Assembly: GCA_052038485.1 (NCBI GenBank) | Contig: JBQGCL010000066.1 | Span: 1 to 64,000 of the forward strand | Reading direction: 5' to 3' | DNA length: 64,000 bases | Origin: JACVRW01 sp052038485 | GTDB taxonomy: Bacteria; Actinomycetota; Thermoleophilia; Solirubrobacterales; Thermoleophilaceae | In this document: positions 24,737-32,169 of the stretch, in pieces | Numbering within the stretch: the stretch's first letter is position 1 | Layout: each line of letters opens with the position of its first letter | Notes under the pieces: model-generated | Seen by the model: only the letters and a program-made list of their open reading frames with translations | The model's database searches: none | Told to the model about the DNA's origin: nothing | Translations under genes and position numbers: made by a program

Positions 24737-25505
24737 CGACCACCTCGTCGCCCGGCTTCAGCCACACCTTGGGGTCGCGCAGGCTGCCGACGCCGGAGGG
24801 CGTGCCGGTCGCGACCACGTCGCCCGGCTCGAGCGTCATCAGCATCGACAGGTACTCGATCAGCGCCGGAACCGAGTGGACCAGGTCGGCGGTCGAGCTC
24901 TCCTGCATCCGTTCGCCGTTGAGGTCGAGGGCGATCCCGATCGCGTTGTGCGGTCCCGCCTCGTCGGGCGTGACCAGCGCCGGGCCGAACGGCGCCGCCC
25001 CGTCGAAAGCCTTGCCCGGCATCCACTGCGGCGTCTTGAACTGATAGTCCCGGGCCGACAGGTCGTTGAGCAGCGAGTAGCCGGCCACGTGATCGAGCGC
25101 GTCGGCGGCGGCGATGTCCTTGCCGGACTTGCCGATCACGAACGCCACCTCGGCCTCGTAGTCGACCTTCGAGCTCCAGTGCGGCAGCTCCACGGTCGCC
25201 CCGTCGGGCCGCAGCGAGGTGGCGAACTTCGCGAAGAACGCCGGCGTCTCGGGCGCCTCGCGGCCGCCCTCCTCGGCGTGCGCGCGGTAGTTGAGGCCGA
25301 TGCAGATGATCTTGCCCGGGCGGTCGATCGGCGGCAGCAGCTCAGCGCCCGGCACCTCGTCGCCGGCCGAGGCGGACTCGAGCCCGCCCGCGGCGACGAG
25401 CGCCTGGAGGCCGCCGGCGGGCGCGTCGCGCACCGCGAGCACCTGCCCGTCGCTGAGGATGCCGGCGCGCGGTCCCTCGTCCGTCGCGTAGTTGACGAAT
25501 CGCAT
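24693..25505 (-). CDS. Fumarylacetoacetate hydrolase-family enzyme
   Basis: The protein has 270 residues. It carries the FAH-fold signatures: IICIGLNYRAHAEEGGRE, FFAKFATSLRPDGATVELP, VDYEAEVAFVIGK (metal-ligand Glu pair), GYSLLNDLSARDYQ (metal-ligand Asp) and DVVATGTPSGVG. The family covers acylpyruvases, 2-keto-3-deoxy-acid dehydratases and oxaloacetate decarboxylases acting on 2,4-diketo or related acids with Mg or Mn. Without pathway neighbours the substrate stays open. It is divergent from the ABC1 kinase gene, with only 30 bases between the two starts. Confidence 0.9.
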   Translation of the reverse strand: MRFVNYATDEGPRAGILSDGQVLAVRDAPAGGLQALVAAGGLESASAGDEVPGAELLPPIDRPGKIICIGLNYRAHAEEGGREAPETPAFFAKFATSLRPDGATVELPHWSSKVDYEAEVAFVIGKSGKDIAAADALDHVAGYSLLNDLSARDYQFKTPQWMPGKAFDGAAPFGPALVTPDEAGPHNAIGIALDLNGERMQESSTADLVHSVPALIEYLSMLMTLEPGDVVATGTPSGVGSLRDPKVWLKPGDEVVVSSPQLGELRTTLA

Positions 25506-25523
25506 GGAGCGGGAGCCTATGCG

Positions 25524-25529
25524 TACCCT
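25524..25529 (+). promoter_or_regulatory. -10 box for a leaderless transcript of the ABC1-kinase gene
   Basis: TACCCT is followed by 6 bases and GTG 25536. The layout matches that at 53668-53673, where almost the same bases (TACCCTGGT) lie in front of another GTG. Confidence 0.5.
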
Positions 25530-25535
25530 GGTCGC

Positions 25536-26918
25536 GTGGCCGATGACCTACCCACCGGACGCTGGCGGCGAGCCGCCAAGGTCGGCAGGCTGGCGGGCGG
25601 CCAGACCGCCCGCGGATACGCCACCAAGGCCGCCAACCTGACCCGCTCGGAGGAGGGTCGCCGCGACGCCGCGGCGCGCCGCCAGATGGAGGCGGCCGAG
25701 CAGATCTTCGAGGTGCTCGGCCAGATGAAGGGCGCCGCGATGAAGGTCGGCCAGGTTGCCTCGTTCATCGACACGGGCGCCTTCCCGCCGGAGTTCCAGG
25801 AGCGCATCCAGGCCAAGCTGGCCGAGCTGCGCGACGCCGCCCCACGGGTTCCGTTCGGGCGCATGCGCAAGGTGATCGAGGACGACCTGGACGAGCCACT
25901 GAAGGACGTGTTCGCCGAGTTCGGCGAGGAGGCCGTGGCAGCCGCCTCGATCGGGCAGGTCTACCGCGCCCGCCTGCACGACGGGCGCGACGTCGCGGTC
26001 AAGGTGCAGTACCCGGGCGTCGCGCAGGCGGTCCGCGCCGACCTCCAGAACCTGGGCTTGATCATGCGCGTGGCGAAGCGAATGGCGCCCGGCATGGACG
26101 CGAAGGCGATGACCCGGGAGATCCGCGAGCGACTGACCGACGAGCTCGACTACGAGCACGAGGCACAGCAGCACCGCGCGTTCGCGCGCTCGTGGCGCGG
26201 TCACCCGTTCATCTACGTGCCGCCGGTCGTGACCGAGCTGTGCAGCGAGCACGTGCTCGTCTCGGAGTGGGTCGAGGGCACCGGGTTCGAGGAGATCAGA
26301 GCGGCCGACCGCGCCACGCGCGACCGCTTCGGGGAGATCGTGTTCCGCTTCTTCTTCGGCTCGCTCTACCGCAACGGGCACTTCTCGGGCGATCCGCATC
26401 CCGGCAACTACCGCCTGATGGAGGACGGCCGCGTGGCGTTCCTCGACTTCGGCATGACCAAGCGCGTGGAGCGCGCCGATCTCGAGGCCGAGATCGCCGC
26501 CGTGCGCTACGGCATGGACGGCGACGTCGAGGGCCTGCACCGCCGGCTCGGTGCGATGGGCTTCTACGACCCCGAGGACGAGCAGGTGACCGCCGAGGCT
26601 GTCTTCGACCACTTCCACGACGTCACGCGCTGGTACATCGAGGACCGCGAGCTGACGATCGACCGTGAGCTCGTGTCCCAGGTGCTGATCGACTTCGGCG
26701 ACCCGCGCTCGCGCCACTGGCCGCTCATGCGGCGCGAGACGATGCCGCCCCAGGCGATGCTGGCGCGCCGCATGGAGGCGCTCACGCTGGGCGTGCTGGG
26801 CCAGCTCGGGGCGACGGCCAACTGGCACCGGATCGCGCGCGAGTGGCTGTTCGACGACGCCCCGTCCACGCCGCTGGGCGAGCTGGAGCAGCCCTTCCAC
26901 AGCCGCGCGGCCGCCTGA
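25536..26918 (+). CDS. ABC1/UbiB-family atypical protein kinase-like ATPase
   Basis: The protein has 460 residues from GTG 25536. ABC1 motifs are in order: KxGQ (MKGAAMKVGQVASF), AAASIGQVYRARLHDGRDVAVKVQYPG (the family's A-rich loop and the catalytic Lys), the HRD-like FSGDPHPGNYRL and the DFG-like VAFLDFGMTKR. In bacteria the family (UbiB/AarF) supports quinone synthesis or lipid homeostasis. Actinobacteria have several members and their exact roles are mostly unknown. The stop overlaps the AlkA-like gene (TGATG), suggesting a two-gene transcript from the leaderless promoter. Confidence 0.92.
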   Translation: MADDLPTGRWRRAAKVGRLAGGQTARGYATKAANLTRSEEGRRDAAARRQMEAAEQIFEVLGQMKGAAMKVGQVASFIDTGAFPPEFQERIQAKLAELRDAAPRVPFGRMRKVIEDDLDEPLKDVFAEFGEEAVAAASIGQVYRARLHDGRDVAVKVQYPGVAQAVRADLQNLGLIMRVAKRMAPGMDAKAMTREIRERLTDELDYEHEAQQHRAFARSWRGHPFIYVPPVVTELCSEHVLVSEWVEGTGFEEIRAADRATRDRFGEIVFRFFFGSLYRNGHFSGDPHPGNYRLMEDGRVAFLDFGMTKRVERADLEAEIAAVRYGMDGDVEGLHRRLGAMGFYDPEDEQVTAEAVFDHFHDVTRWYIEDRELTIDRELVSQVLIDFGDPRSRHWPLMRRETMPPQAMLARRMEALTLGVLGQLGATANWHRIAREWLFDDAPSTPLGELEQPFHSRAAA

Positions 26919-27550
26919 TGGCTCCCAAGGCGGGGCGCCAGGCGACCGCGGCGCTGCGCGAAGCCGACCCGGTGATGGCGCGGCTGATCGAGGCCAACGG
27001 CGCGCTCGTGCGCCGCGACCTCAAACGCGAGCGCCCCGGCGACGCGTACGGCACGCTGGTGCGCGCGATCGTCGGCCAGCAGCTGTCGAGCAAGGCCGCC
27101 GCGACGATCTACAAGCGCGTGCTCGAGCTGTTCGGCGGACACGCGCCGACGCCGCGCCAGCTGCTCGGGGCCGACCCCGACGAGATGCGCGCCGCCGGGC
27201 TGTCGCGCGCCAAGGTCGCCTACCTGCGCGACCTCGCCGGGCACGTCGAGGAGGGCACGCTCGAGCTGGAGCGGCTGCCCGACCTATCCGACGAGGAGGT
27301 CGCGGCGCAGCTGACCGCGATCAAGGGGCTCGGCCAGTGGACCGCGGACATGTTTCTCATCTTTCATCTCGGCCGCCCCGACATCCTGCCCGTCGGCGAC
27401 CAGGGCATCCGCCGGGCGATCCAGCTCGAGTACGGCCTGCGCAAGCTCCCCGACGCCAAGCGCATGCGGCAGATCGCCAAGCCCTGGCAGCCCCACCGCA
27501 CGCTCGCGTGCCTCTATCTCTGGAGCTCACTCGACAACGCGCCGGCCTGA
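26918..27550 (+). CDS. AlkA/HhH-GPD-family DNA-3-methyladenine glycosylase
   Basis: The protein has 210 residues. ATG 26918 overlaps the previous stop. It has the HhH-GPD fold: LVRAIVGQQLSSKAAATIYKRV, the helix-hairpin-helix IKGLGQWTADMFLIFHL and the catalytic Asp in ILPVGDQGIRRAIQLEYGL. It ends LACLYLWSSLDN. The family excises alkylated purines in base-excision repair. The length (about 205-215) matches the short AlkA type without an N-terminal extra domain. Coupling to an ABC1 kinase appears to be co-transcription only. It converges with the DUF1330-like gene by 37 bases. Confidence 0.92.
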   Translation: MAPKAGRQATAALREADPVMARLIEANGALVRRDLKRERPGDAYGTLVRAIVGQQLSSKAAATIYKRVLELFGGHAPTPRQLLGADPDEMRAAGLSRAKVAYLRDLAGHVEEGTLELERLPDLSDEEVAAQLTAIKGLGQWTADMFLIFHLGRPDILPVGDQGIRRAIQLEYGLRKLPDAKRMRQIAKPWQPHRTLACLYLWSSLDNAPA

Positions 27551-27906
27551 TCGCCGGCGACGCAGCAGATCAGCTCCGCCCCCTCGAGCCCCTCCAGCCG
27601 GTGCTCGCGCGCGGCGAGCAGCTCGGGGTCGGTCGCGAGCTCCTTGAACGCCGCCAGGCTCGGGTACCAGACCGCGATCACCTCGTCGTAGCGCTGCGCG
27701 CCGATGACCGTCAGCTTCGCCTCGCTGTGCCAGAGGATGCGCCCGCCGACGCGGTGGAGCACCGCGGCGGCCACGACGCCGTAGCGCAGGTAGGCCTCCC
27801 GGTCGCGGTAGCGGTTGAGGTTCAGCATGACCACCGGCACGTCGCCGTCGCCGCCGGCGAGCGCCTCCAGCTCGGCGAACTGCTCGGCTCCCGGCTCGAC
27901 CGACAT
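27514..27906 (-). CDS. DUF1330/NIPSNAP-like dimeric alpha-beta barrel protein
   Basis: The protein has 130 residues, starting at ATG 27906 in a TGATG overlap with the haloalkane dehalogenase. The sequence VVMLNLNRYRDREAYLRYGVVAAAVLHRVGGRILWHSEAK, VIGAQRYDEVIAVWYPSLAAFKELATDPELLAAREHRLEGL is a ferredoxin-like barrel of the DUF1330 kind. Such proteins are small enzymes or binding proteins of unclear role. Translational coupling to a dehalogenase suggests a shared pathway (inference). Confidence 0.75.
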   Translation of the reverse strand: MSVEPGAEQFAELEALAGGDGDVPVVMLNLNRYRDREAYLRYGVVAAAVLHRVGGRILWHSEAKLTVIGAQRYDEVIAVWYPSLAAFKELATDPELLAAREHRLEGLEGAELICCVAGDQAGALSSELQR

Positions 27907-28787
27907 CAGGCCGGCGCCCCGAAGGCGGCGAGCATCGCGTCCGCGATCTCGCAGCCGCGGTCTTCTTGGAGGAAGTGCGCCGCGCCCTCGATGCGCACTT
28001 GCTCGCCCGCGGTCGGGATCAGCTGCGTGAACTGCTCGCCGGCCTTCGGGAACGGGAACACGGGATCGGTGTCGGAGAACGCGACCAGCGCGGGCTCGTC
28101 CCAGCTGCGCAGCGCGTCGGTGACCGCCTGCATCTCGGGCACGCCCGGGTCGTCCGGCGACAGCGGCACGAGCAGCGGGAAGCGCTGCGCGCCCGCCTTG
28201 CTCTCGGGGTTGGGGAAGGGCGCCTCGTAGGCGGCCACGACGTCCTCGGGCAGGTCGGTGGTGGTCGCCCCCTGGATGATCATCCCGACCGGCAGGTCGG
28301 GCGTGCGCTCGGCGAACTCGCGCCAGGCCATGAAGCCCTTGCTCACCCGGCCCGTGAACAGGCCGGTGTTGAGGATCACGAGCCGGCCGACCCGATCGGC
28401 GTGCTCGACGGCCCAGCGCAGCCCGATCGGACCGCCCCAGTCCTGCACGACGACGGTCACGTCCTCGAGCTCGACCTGGTCGAGGTGCCGGGTGACCGTC
28501 TCGCAGTGGCGCTCGTACGTGTACCAGGCCTGGTCGGTCGGCTTGTCGGAGCGGCCGAAGCCGACCAGGTCCGGGCAGACGACGCGGTGCCCCTCGCCGA
28601 CGAGGCGCTCGAGCATGTGCCGGTAGAGATAGCTCCAGCTCGGCTCTCCGTGAAAGCAGAGCACGGTCGAGCCGCTGCCCTCGTCGACGTGGTGCAGGCG
28701 AAGGCCGTCGACCTCGACGTAGTTGGGCTCGTAGGAGTAGCCCGGCAGGTCCTCGAAGCGTTCGTCGGGTGTGCGAAAGACGTCCAT
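27906..28787 (-). CDS. Haloalkane dehalogenase, HLD-I-like alpha/beta hydrolase
   Basis: The protein has 293 residues. It has the hallmark HGEPSWSYLYRHM (oxyanion segment with the conserved Trp next to the Pro), the nucleophile Asp116 with Trp117 in VVVQDWGGPIGLRWA, an acid in FSDTDPVFPF and the catalytic His near residue 271 (EGAAHFLQEDRG). Asp in place of Ser and the DW pair point to dehalogenation of haloalkanes through an ester intermediate. A cap region (about 150-225) lies between. Family members with other hydrolase activity exist, so halide release is likely rather than proven. A TetR gene lies upstream on the same strand, 16 bases away. Confidence 0.88.
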   Translation of the reverse strand: MDVFRTPDERFEDLPGYSYEPNYVEVDGLRLHHVDEGSGSTVLCFHGEPSWSYLYRHMLERLVGEGHRVVCPDLVGFGRSDKPTDQAWYTYERHCETVTRHLDQVELEDVTVVVQDWGGPIGLRWAVEHADRVGRLVILNTGLFTGRVSKGFMAWREFAERTPDLPVGMIIQGATTTDLPEDVVAAYEAPFPNPESKAGAQRFPLLVPLSPDDPGVPEMQAVTDALRSWDEPALVAFSDTDPVFPFPKAGEQFTQLIPTAGEQVRIEGAAHFLQEDRGCEIADAMLAAFGAPA

Positions 28788-28803
28788 CGGCCCAGTCCTT
28801 TCG

Positions 28804-29433
28804 TCAGCGGCTGATGACCGCGTCCCAGATGTCCGTGAGTGTCTGCACCGCGACCTCCGGCTCGACGCGCGGCTCGCGCCCGAACGTGTCGGTCAGGTAG
28901 GTCTCGTTCATGCGGTTGAGCGCGCGGGCGATCTCGGCCAGGTTGTCCGGCGGCTGGCGCCCCGCGTAGCCGAGCTCGCGCAGCGCCTGCTCGGCGAGCG
29001 CGTCGAAGCGGCGGCGCATCTCCGCGTAGCCCGGCGCGAGCTCCTCGTCGCCGGCCGCCGCCTCCCCGATGCAGCGGAGCAGCGGGCCGTGGCGCATGTA
29101 CACCGCGACGGCGGCCTCGAACGCCTCGCGAGTTGCCGTCCCCGGATCGACCGTGCCCGCCTGAACGAGGCTGAGCTGGGCCTGGTAGATGCCCTCGACG
29201 GCCTCGCGCGCCGTGCCCAGCAGCAGGTCGAGCAGGTCGTCGAAGTGGCGGTAGAAGATCGTGCGCCCGAGACCGGCCTCGCGCATCACCGCGTCCACGC
29301 TCAGCTCCGCGTAGGAGCGCGTGCGGACCAGCTCGGTGGCGGCCGCGATGATCCGCTGGCGGCTCTCGCGGCGGCTCAGTCGCGCCCTCGCGCGGCGCCG
29401 CATGGGGGTCGCTGCCTGGGTCTCGGTGGCCAT
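28804..29433 (-). CDS. TetR-family transcriptional regulator
   Basis: The protein has 209 residues. An N-terminal HTH (about 22-68: RQRIIAAATELVRTRSYAELSVDAVMREAGLGRTIFYRHFDDLLDLLL) precedes a ligand-binding domain. The next gene on the same strand is the haloalkane dehalogenase. The divergent promoter region holds a 13-bp palindrome TGACAC-C-GTGTCA, the likely operator, placed between TATGAT (29445-29450, minus-strand -10, 11 nt before ATG) and the sulfatase promoter. The protein therefore probably represses itself together with the dehalogenase pair and, in the other direction, the sulfatase. The inducer is unknown. Confidence 0.9.
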   Translation of the reverse strand: MATETQAATPMRRRARARLSRRESRQRIIAAATELVRTRSYAELSVDAVMREAGLGRTIFYRHFDDLLDLLLGTAREAVEGIYQAQLSLVQAGTVDPGTATREAFEAAVAVYMRHGPLLRCIGEAAAGDEELAPGYAEMRRRFDALAEQALRELGYAGRQPPDNLAEIARALNRMNETYLTDTFGREPRVEPEVAVQTLTDIWDAVISR

Positions 29434-29456
29434 CTCGAGGAGGCATCATACAGAAG

Positions 29457-29485
29457 TTGACACCGTGTCACACACTGTGTACGCT
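29457..29485 (+). promoter_or_regulatory. Sigma-70-type promoter of the sulfatase gene with a TetR-like operator inside
   Basis: The -35 box is TTGACA (29457-29462, perfect), followed by a 17-bp spacer and -10 TACGCT (29480-29485). The palindrome TGACACCGTGTCA (29458-29470) overlaps the -35; a second, ACACACTGTGT (29470-29480), fills the spacer. The ATG (29495) starts 9 bases after the -10, so the leader is only a few bases long. A TetR dimer bound here would block the sulfatase and, on the other strand, tetR itself. Confidence 0.6.
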
Positions 29486-29494
29486 GCGCCGCCG

Positions 29495-31105
29495 ATGACA
29501 GCACGGCGCGCACTCGTCCTGGCCCTCGCAACCTCCCTCGCGCTCCCCGCCGCGGCCCAGGCGCGCCCTGCGTCGGCAGCCAAGGACGGTCGCCCGAACA
29601 TCCTCGTCGTGATGACCGACGACCAGGCGCAGGCCGACGTGGCCCACATGCCGAACGTCAAGCGCCTGCTCGCCCGGCGCGGCACCACGTTCGCCGACGC
29701 GGTCGACTCGTTCCCCCTCTGCTGCCCCTCGCGAGCCACGTTCATCACCGGTCAGTACGCCCACAACCACGGCGTCGGAGGCAACTTCTGGCCGTTCGGC
29801 TGGTACGGCATGAAGCACCGCGCCAACACCCTCCCGGCGTGGCTCCAGCAGGCCGGCTACCGGACCGCGCTGATCGGCAAGTGGCTGAACGGCTACGGGG
29901 CGCGCGACGCGCACGGCGAGGTCCCGCACGGCTTCACGATCTGGCGCGGGCTGCTCGACGTGTCGGCCTACGACTACCACAACTTCGTGATGAACCAGAA
30001 CGGCAAGCTGAAGAGCTGGGGCGACCCTGACTTCGCGCGCAAGCTGGTCGAGTTCGCCAAGATCGAGGTGACCCCCAACCCCGGCGGACTGCAGGGGGTG
30101 CTCGCGCAGCTGCGCAAGTTCTTCGGCCCGCCGCCGTACACCTACTGGGGCGCCGAGGATCCCGAGGACTACTCGCCCGACGTGACCGGCGGGATCACCG
30201 AGCAGCTCGTGCGCGCCGAGGCCAAGTCGAAGAAGCCCTTCTTCATCTGGTGGTCACCGGCCGCCCCGCACCGAGAGGACGTGGCGACGACGCTGATGGG
30301 CCGTCCCGGCCGCGACCCGCGCCCGGCGCCCCGCTACGCGGCCAAGAGCTCGCAGTACAAGCTGCCCAAGCCGCCCAGCTTCAACGAGACCGACTTCGCC
30401 GACAAGCCGTCCAACATGCAGAACGCCGCGAAGGTGATGACGGCGGCGCAGATCCAGCAGCTCCAGCTCGACTACGAGGGCCGCATCGGCTCGCTGCTGG
30501 CGGTGGACGACCACGTCAAGAAGCTGATCGGGACCCTGAAGCGGACCCACCAGCTCAAGAACACGCTGATCGTCTTCCTGTCGGACAACGGCTGGCTCCA
30601 GGGACAGCACCGTGTCACGGGCGACAAGTTCCTCCCCTACGAGGAGTCGATCCGCATCCCGCTGATCGTCCGCGGGCCGGGCGTGCCTGCCGGCAAGACG
30701 ATCGAGGGGCAGGTGGCCAACATCGACTTCGCCCCCACGCTGGTCGACGCCGCCAACGCGAGGGCCGGCCGCAGGATGGACGGCGTCTCGCTCCTGCCGA
30801 CGCTCCGCAACCCGCGCAAGCGCCCGGACCGGGTGATCGAGATCGAGGCGCTCGAGCGGCTGTTCGAGGGCGACATCCCGGTGAACGCCTGGGACCGGCC
30901 CTACAAGGGCGTGCGCACCGACCGCTACACCTACGTCGTCTACGAGGAGACCGGCGAGCAGGAGCTCTACGACCGCCGCAAGGACCCGTACCAGCTGACC
31001 AACATCGCGGGGAACCCGGCCTACGCGCAGATCAAGGCGAAGCTCGCCAGACAGCTCGCCAGGCTCGATCGGTGCAAGGGCCGCTCGTGCAACCTCACGC
31101 CGTGA
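29495..31105 (+). CDS. Secreted sulfatase (Cys-type, CxPSR)
   Basis: The protein has 536 residues from ATG 29495, with a signal peptide (ALVLALATSLALPAAAQA). The active-site motif CCPSRATFITG (Cys76-Cys77-Pro78-Ser79-Arg80) contains the CxPSR needed for formylglycine conversion. The metal-ligand motif NILVVMTDDQ and the LSDNGW region are present. Family enzymes release sulfate from sulfated sugars or other esters. A formylglycine-generating enzyme would be required; none is in the window. The next gene overlaps the stop (GTGA). Transcription is from the palindrome-bearing promoter upstream. Arylsulfatase versus N-acetylgalactosamine-type substrate is not resolved. Confidence 0.9.
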   Translation: MTARRALVLALATSLALPAAAQARPASAAKDGRPNILVVMTDDQAQADVAHMPNVKRLLARRGTTFADAVDSFPLCCPSRATFITGQYAHNHGVGGNFWPFGWYGMKHRANTLPAWLQQAGYRTALIGKWLNGYGARDAHGEVPHGFTIWRGLLDVSAYDYHNFVMNQNGKLKSWGDPDFARKLVEFAKIEVTPNPGGLQGVLAQLRKFFGPPPYTYWGAEDPEDYSPDVTGGITEQLVRAEAKSKKPFFIWWSPAAPHREDVATTLMGRPGRDPRPAPRYAAKSSQYKLPKPPSFNETDFADKPSNMQNAAKVMTAAQIQQLQLDYEGRIGSLLAVDDHVKKLIGTLKRTHQLKNTLIVFLSDNGWLQGQHRVTGDKFLPYEESIRIPLIVRGPGVPAGKTIEGQVANIDFAPTLVDAANARAGRRMDGVSLLPTLRNPRKRPDRVIEIEALERLFEGDIPVNAWDRPYKGVRTDRYTYVVYEETGEQELYDRRKDPYQLTNIAGNPAYAQIKAKLARQLARLDRCKGRSCNLTP

Positions 31106-32169
31106 GGGCCGCCGTCCTACTGGCCGCCGGCGCGTTTGCCTCGTGGGGGGCCGCGCCGGCGTCGGCGGCCACCCTCGGCGGCCTCCACGACGCTCGCTAC
31201 TGCGAGATCATCGAGCTCAAGGGCGCGCCGCCGAGCGCGACCGCCACGGTCTGGAACACGATCGGCCTGAACGGGTGCCCGGCCGCGTGGTGGAACGCGT
31301 TCGACGCGGCCGACCTCGCCAAGGAGCGCGGCGCCACGCTGGTCGTGCTGAATGGCCCGCGCCACTTCCTGATGGACTCGGTGACCGCCACGCCGGGCCG
31401 CGTGCGCTCATTCCACGGCGAGAAGCTGCGCCGGGTGGCGACGATCCCGATCCGCAGCGCGGCGGACCTCGCCCGCACGGCATACACCGATCGCGTCATC
31501 GAGCGCGGCAACGTCTGGCATTGGAAGAAGGGGCGGCGCGTGTACGAGCTGGTCGCGCCGGGCGGGGACGTCTACGTGATGCAGGCCTACTCGCAGATCG
31601 TCGATCCCCGGCTCGCGATCGGGAAGCTGCGCGGGCTCGGCCGCCGGCTCGACCCGCCGACGGGCTGGCGCTATCGCTCGCGCGTGCTGAAACGACCGCT
31701 CGCGGTGGGCGCGAAGGGCGAGGCGACGATCGTCCAGGACGAGCTCCAGAACACCTACCAGCTGGTCAGCACGGCCCGGCCGGCCGGACGCCGCAAGCGC
31801 CACGCGGTATCGATCGACGGCAAGACCAAGATGATCAAGACGCCGAAGACGCCGGGCACGATCGAGGACCACGGCACGCTCACGGGCACGCCGTTCGGGC
31901 GCGGCAAGGTCGAGATCGTCGTCAGGCTGGCCGGCGGCAAGGCGACCGGCACGTTCACGATGCTGTTCGCGAAGGGCTCGATCACCGGCAGCGTCGACAT
32001 GCCGTTCACGATCGCCGGCGGTGAGATCGACTTCCGCGGCACCGCGACCTTCACGGGCGGCACCGGGGCGTACCGCGGCATCACCAGCGGCACGCTCCAG
32101 GTTCACGACCACAACACCCTGGACGGGCAGAACGGCGTCGTCTCATTGGAGGGGTCCGCCAGGTTCTAG
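31102..32169 (+). CDS. Secreted protein with a beta-barrel-like C-terminal domain
   Basis: The protein has 355 residues from GTG 31102, overlapping the sulfatase stop. A signal peptide (LLAAGAFASWGAAPASA) is present. The N-terminal part (about 25-215) has a cysteine in RYCEIIEL and another in GLNGCPAAWWNAF and is unknown; similar proteins seem restricted to actinobacteria. The C-terminal part (about 240-355) repeats G-T/S-rich strands (RGKVEIVVRLAGGKATGTFTMLF, TATFTGGTGAYRGITSG), like an allene-oxide-cyclase-type barrel. Coupling to the sulfatase suggests joint export and a shared target. It converges with the second sulfatase by 4 bases. Confidence 0.75.
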   Translation: MRAAVLLAAGAFASWGAAPASAATLGGLHDARYCEIIELKGAPPSATATVWNTIGLNGCPAAWWNAFDAADLAKERGATLVVLNGPRHFLMDSVTATPGRVRSFHGEKLRRVATIPIRSAADLARTAYTDRVIERGNVWHWKKGRRVYELVAPGGDVYVMQAYSQIVDPRLAIGKLRGLGRRLDPPTGWRYRSRVLKRPLAVGAKGEATIVQDELQNTYQLVSTARPAGRRKRHAVSIDGKTKMIKTPKTPGTIEDHGTLTGTPFGRGKVEIVVRLAGGKATGTFTMLFAKGSITGSVDMPFTIAGGEIDFRGTATFTGGTGAYRGITSGTLQVHDHNTLDGQNGVVSLEGSARF

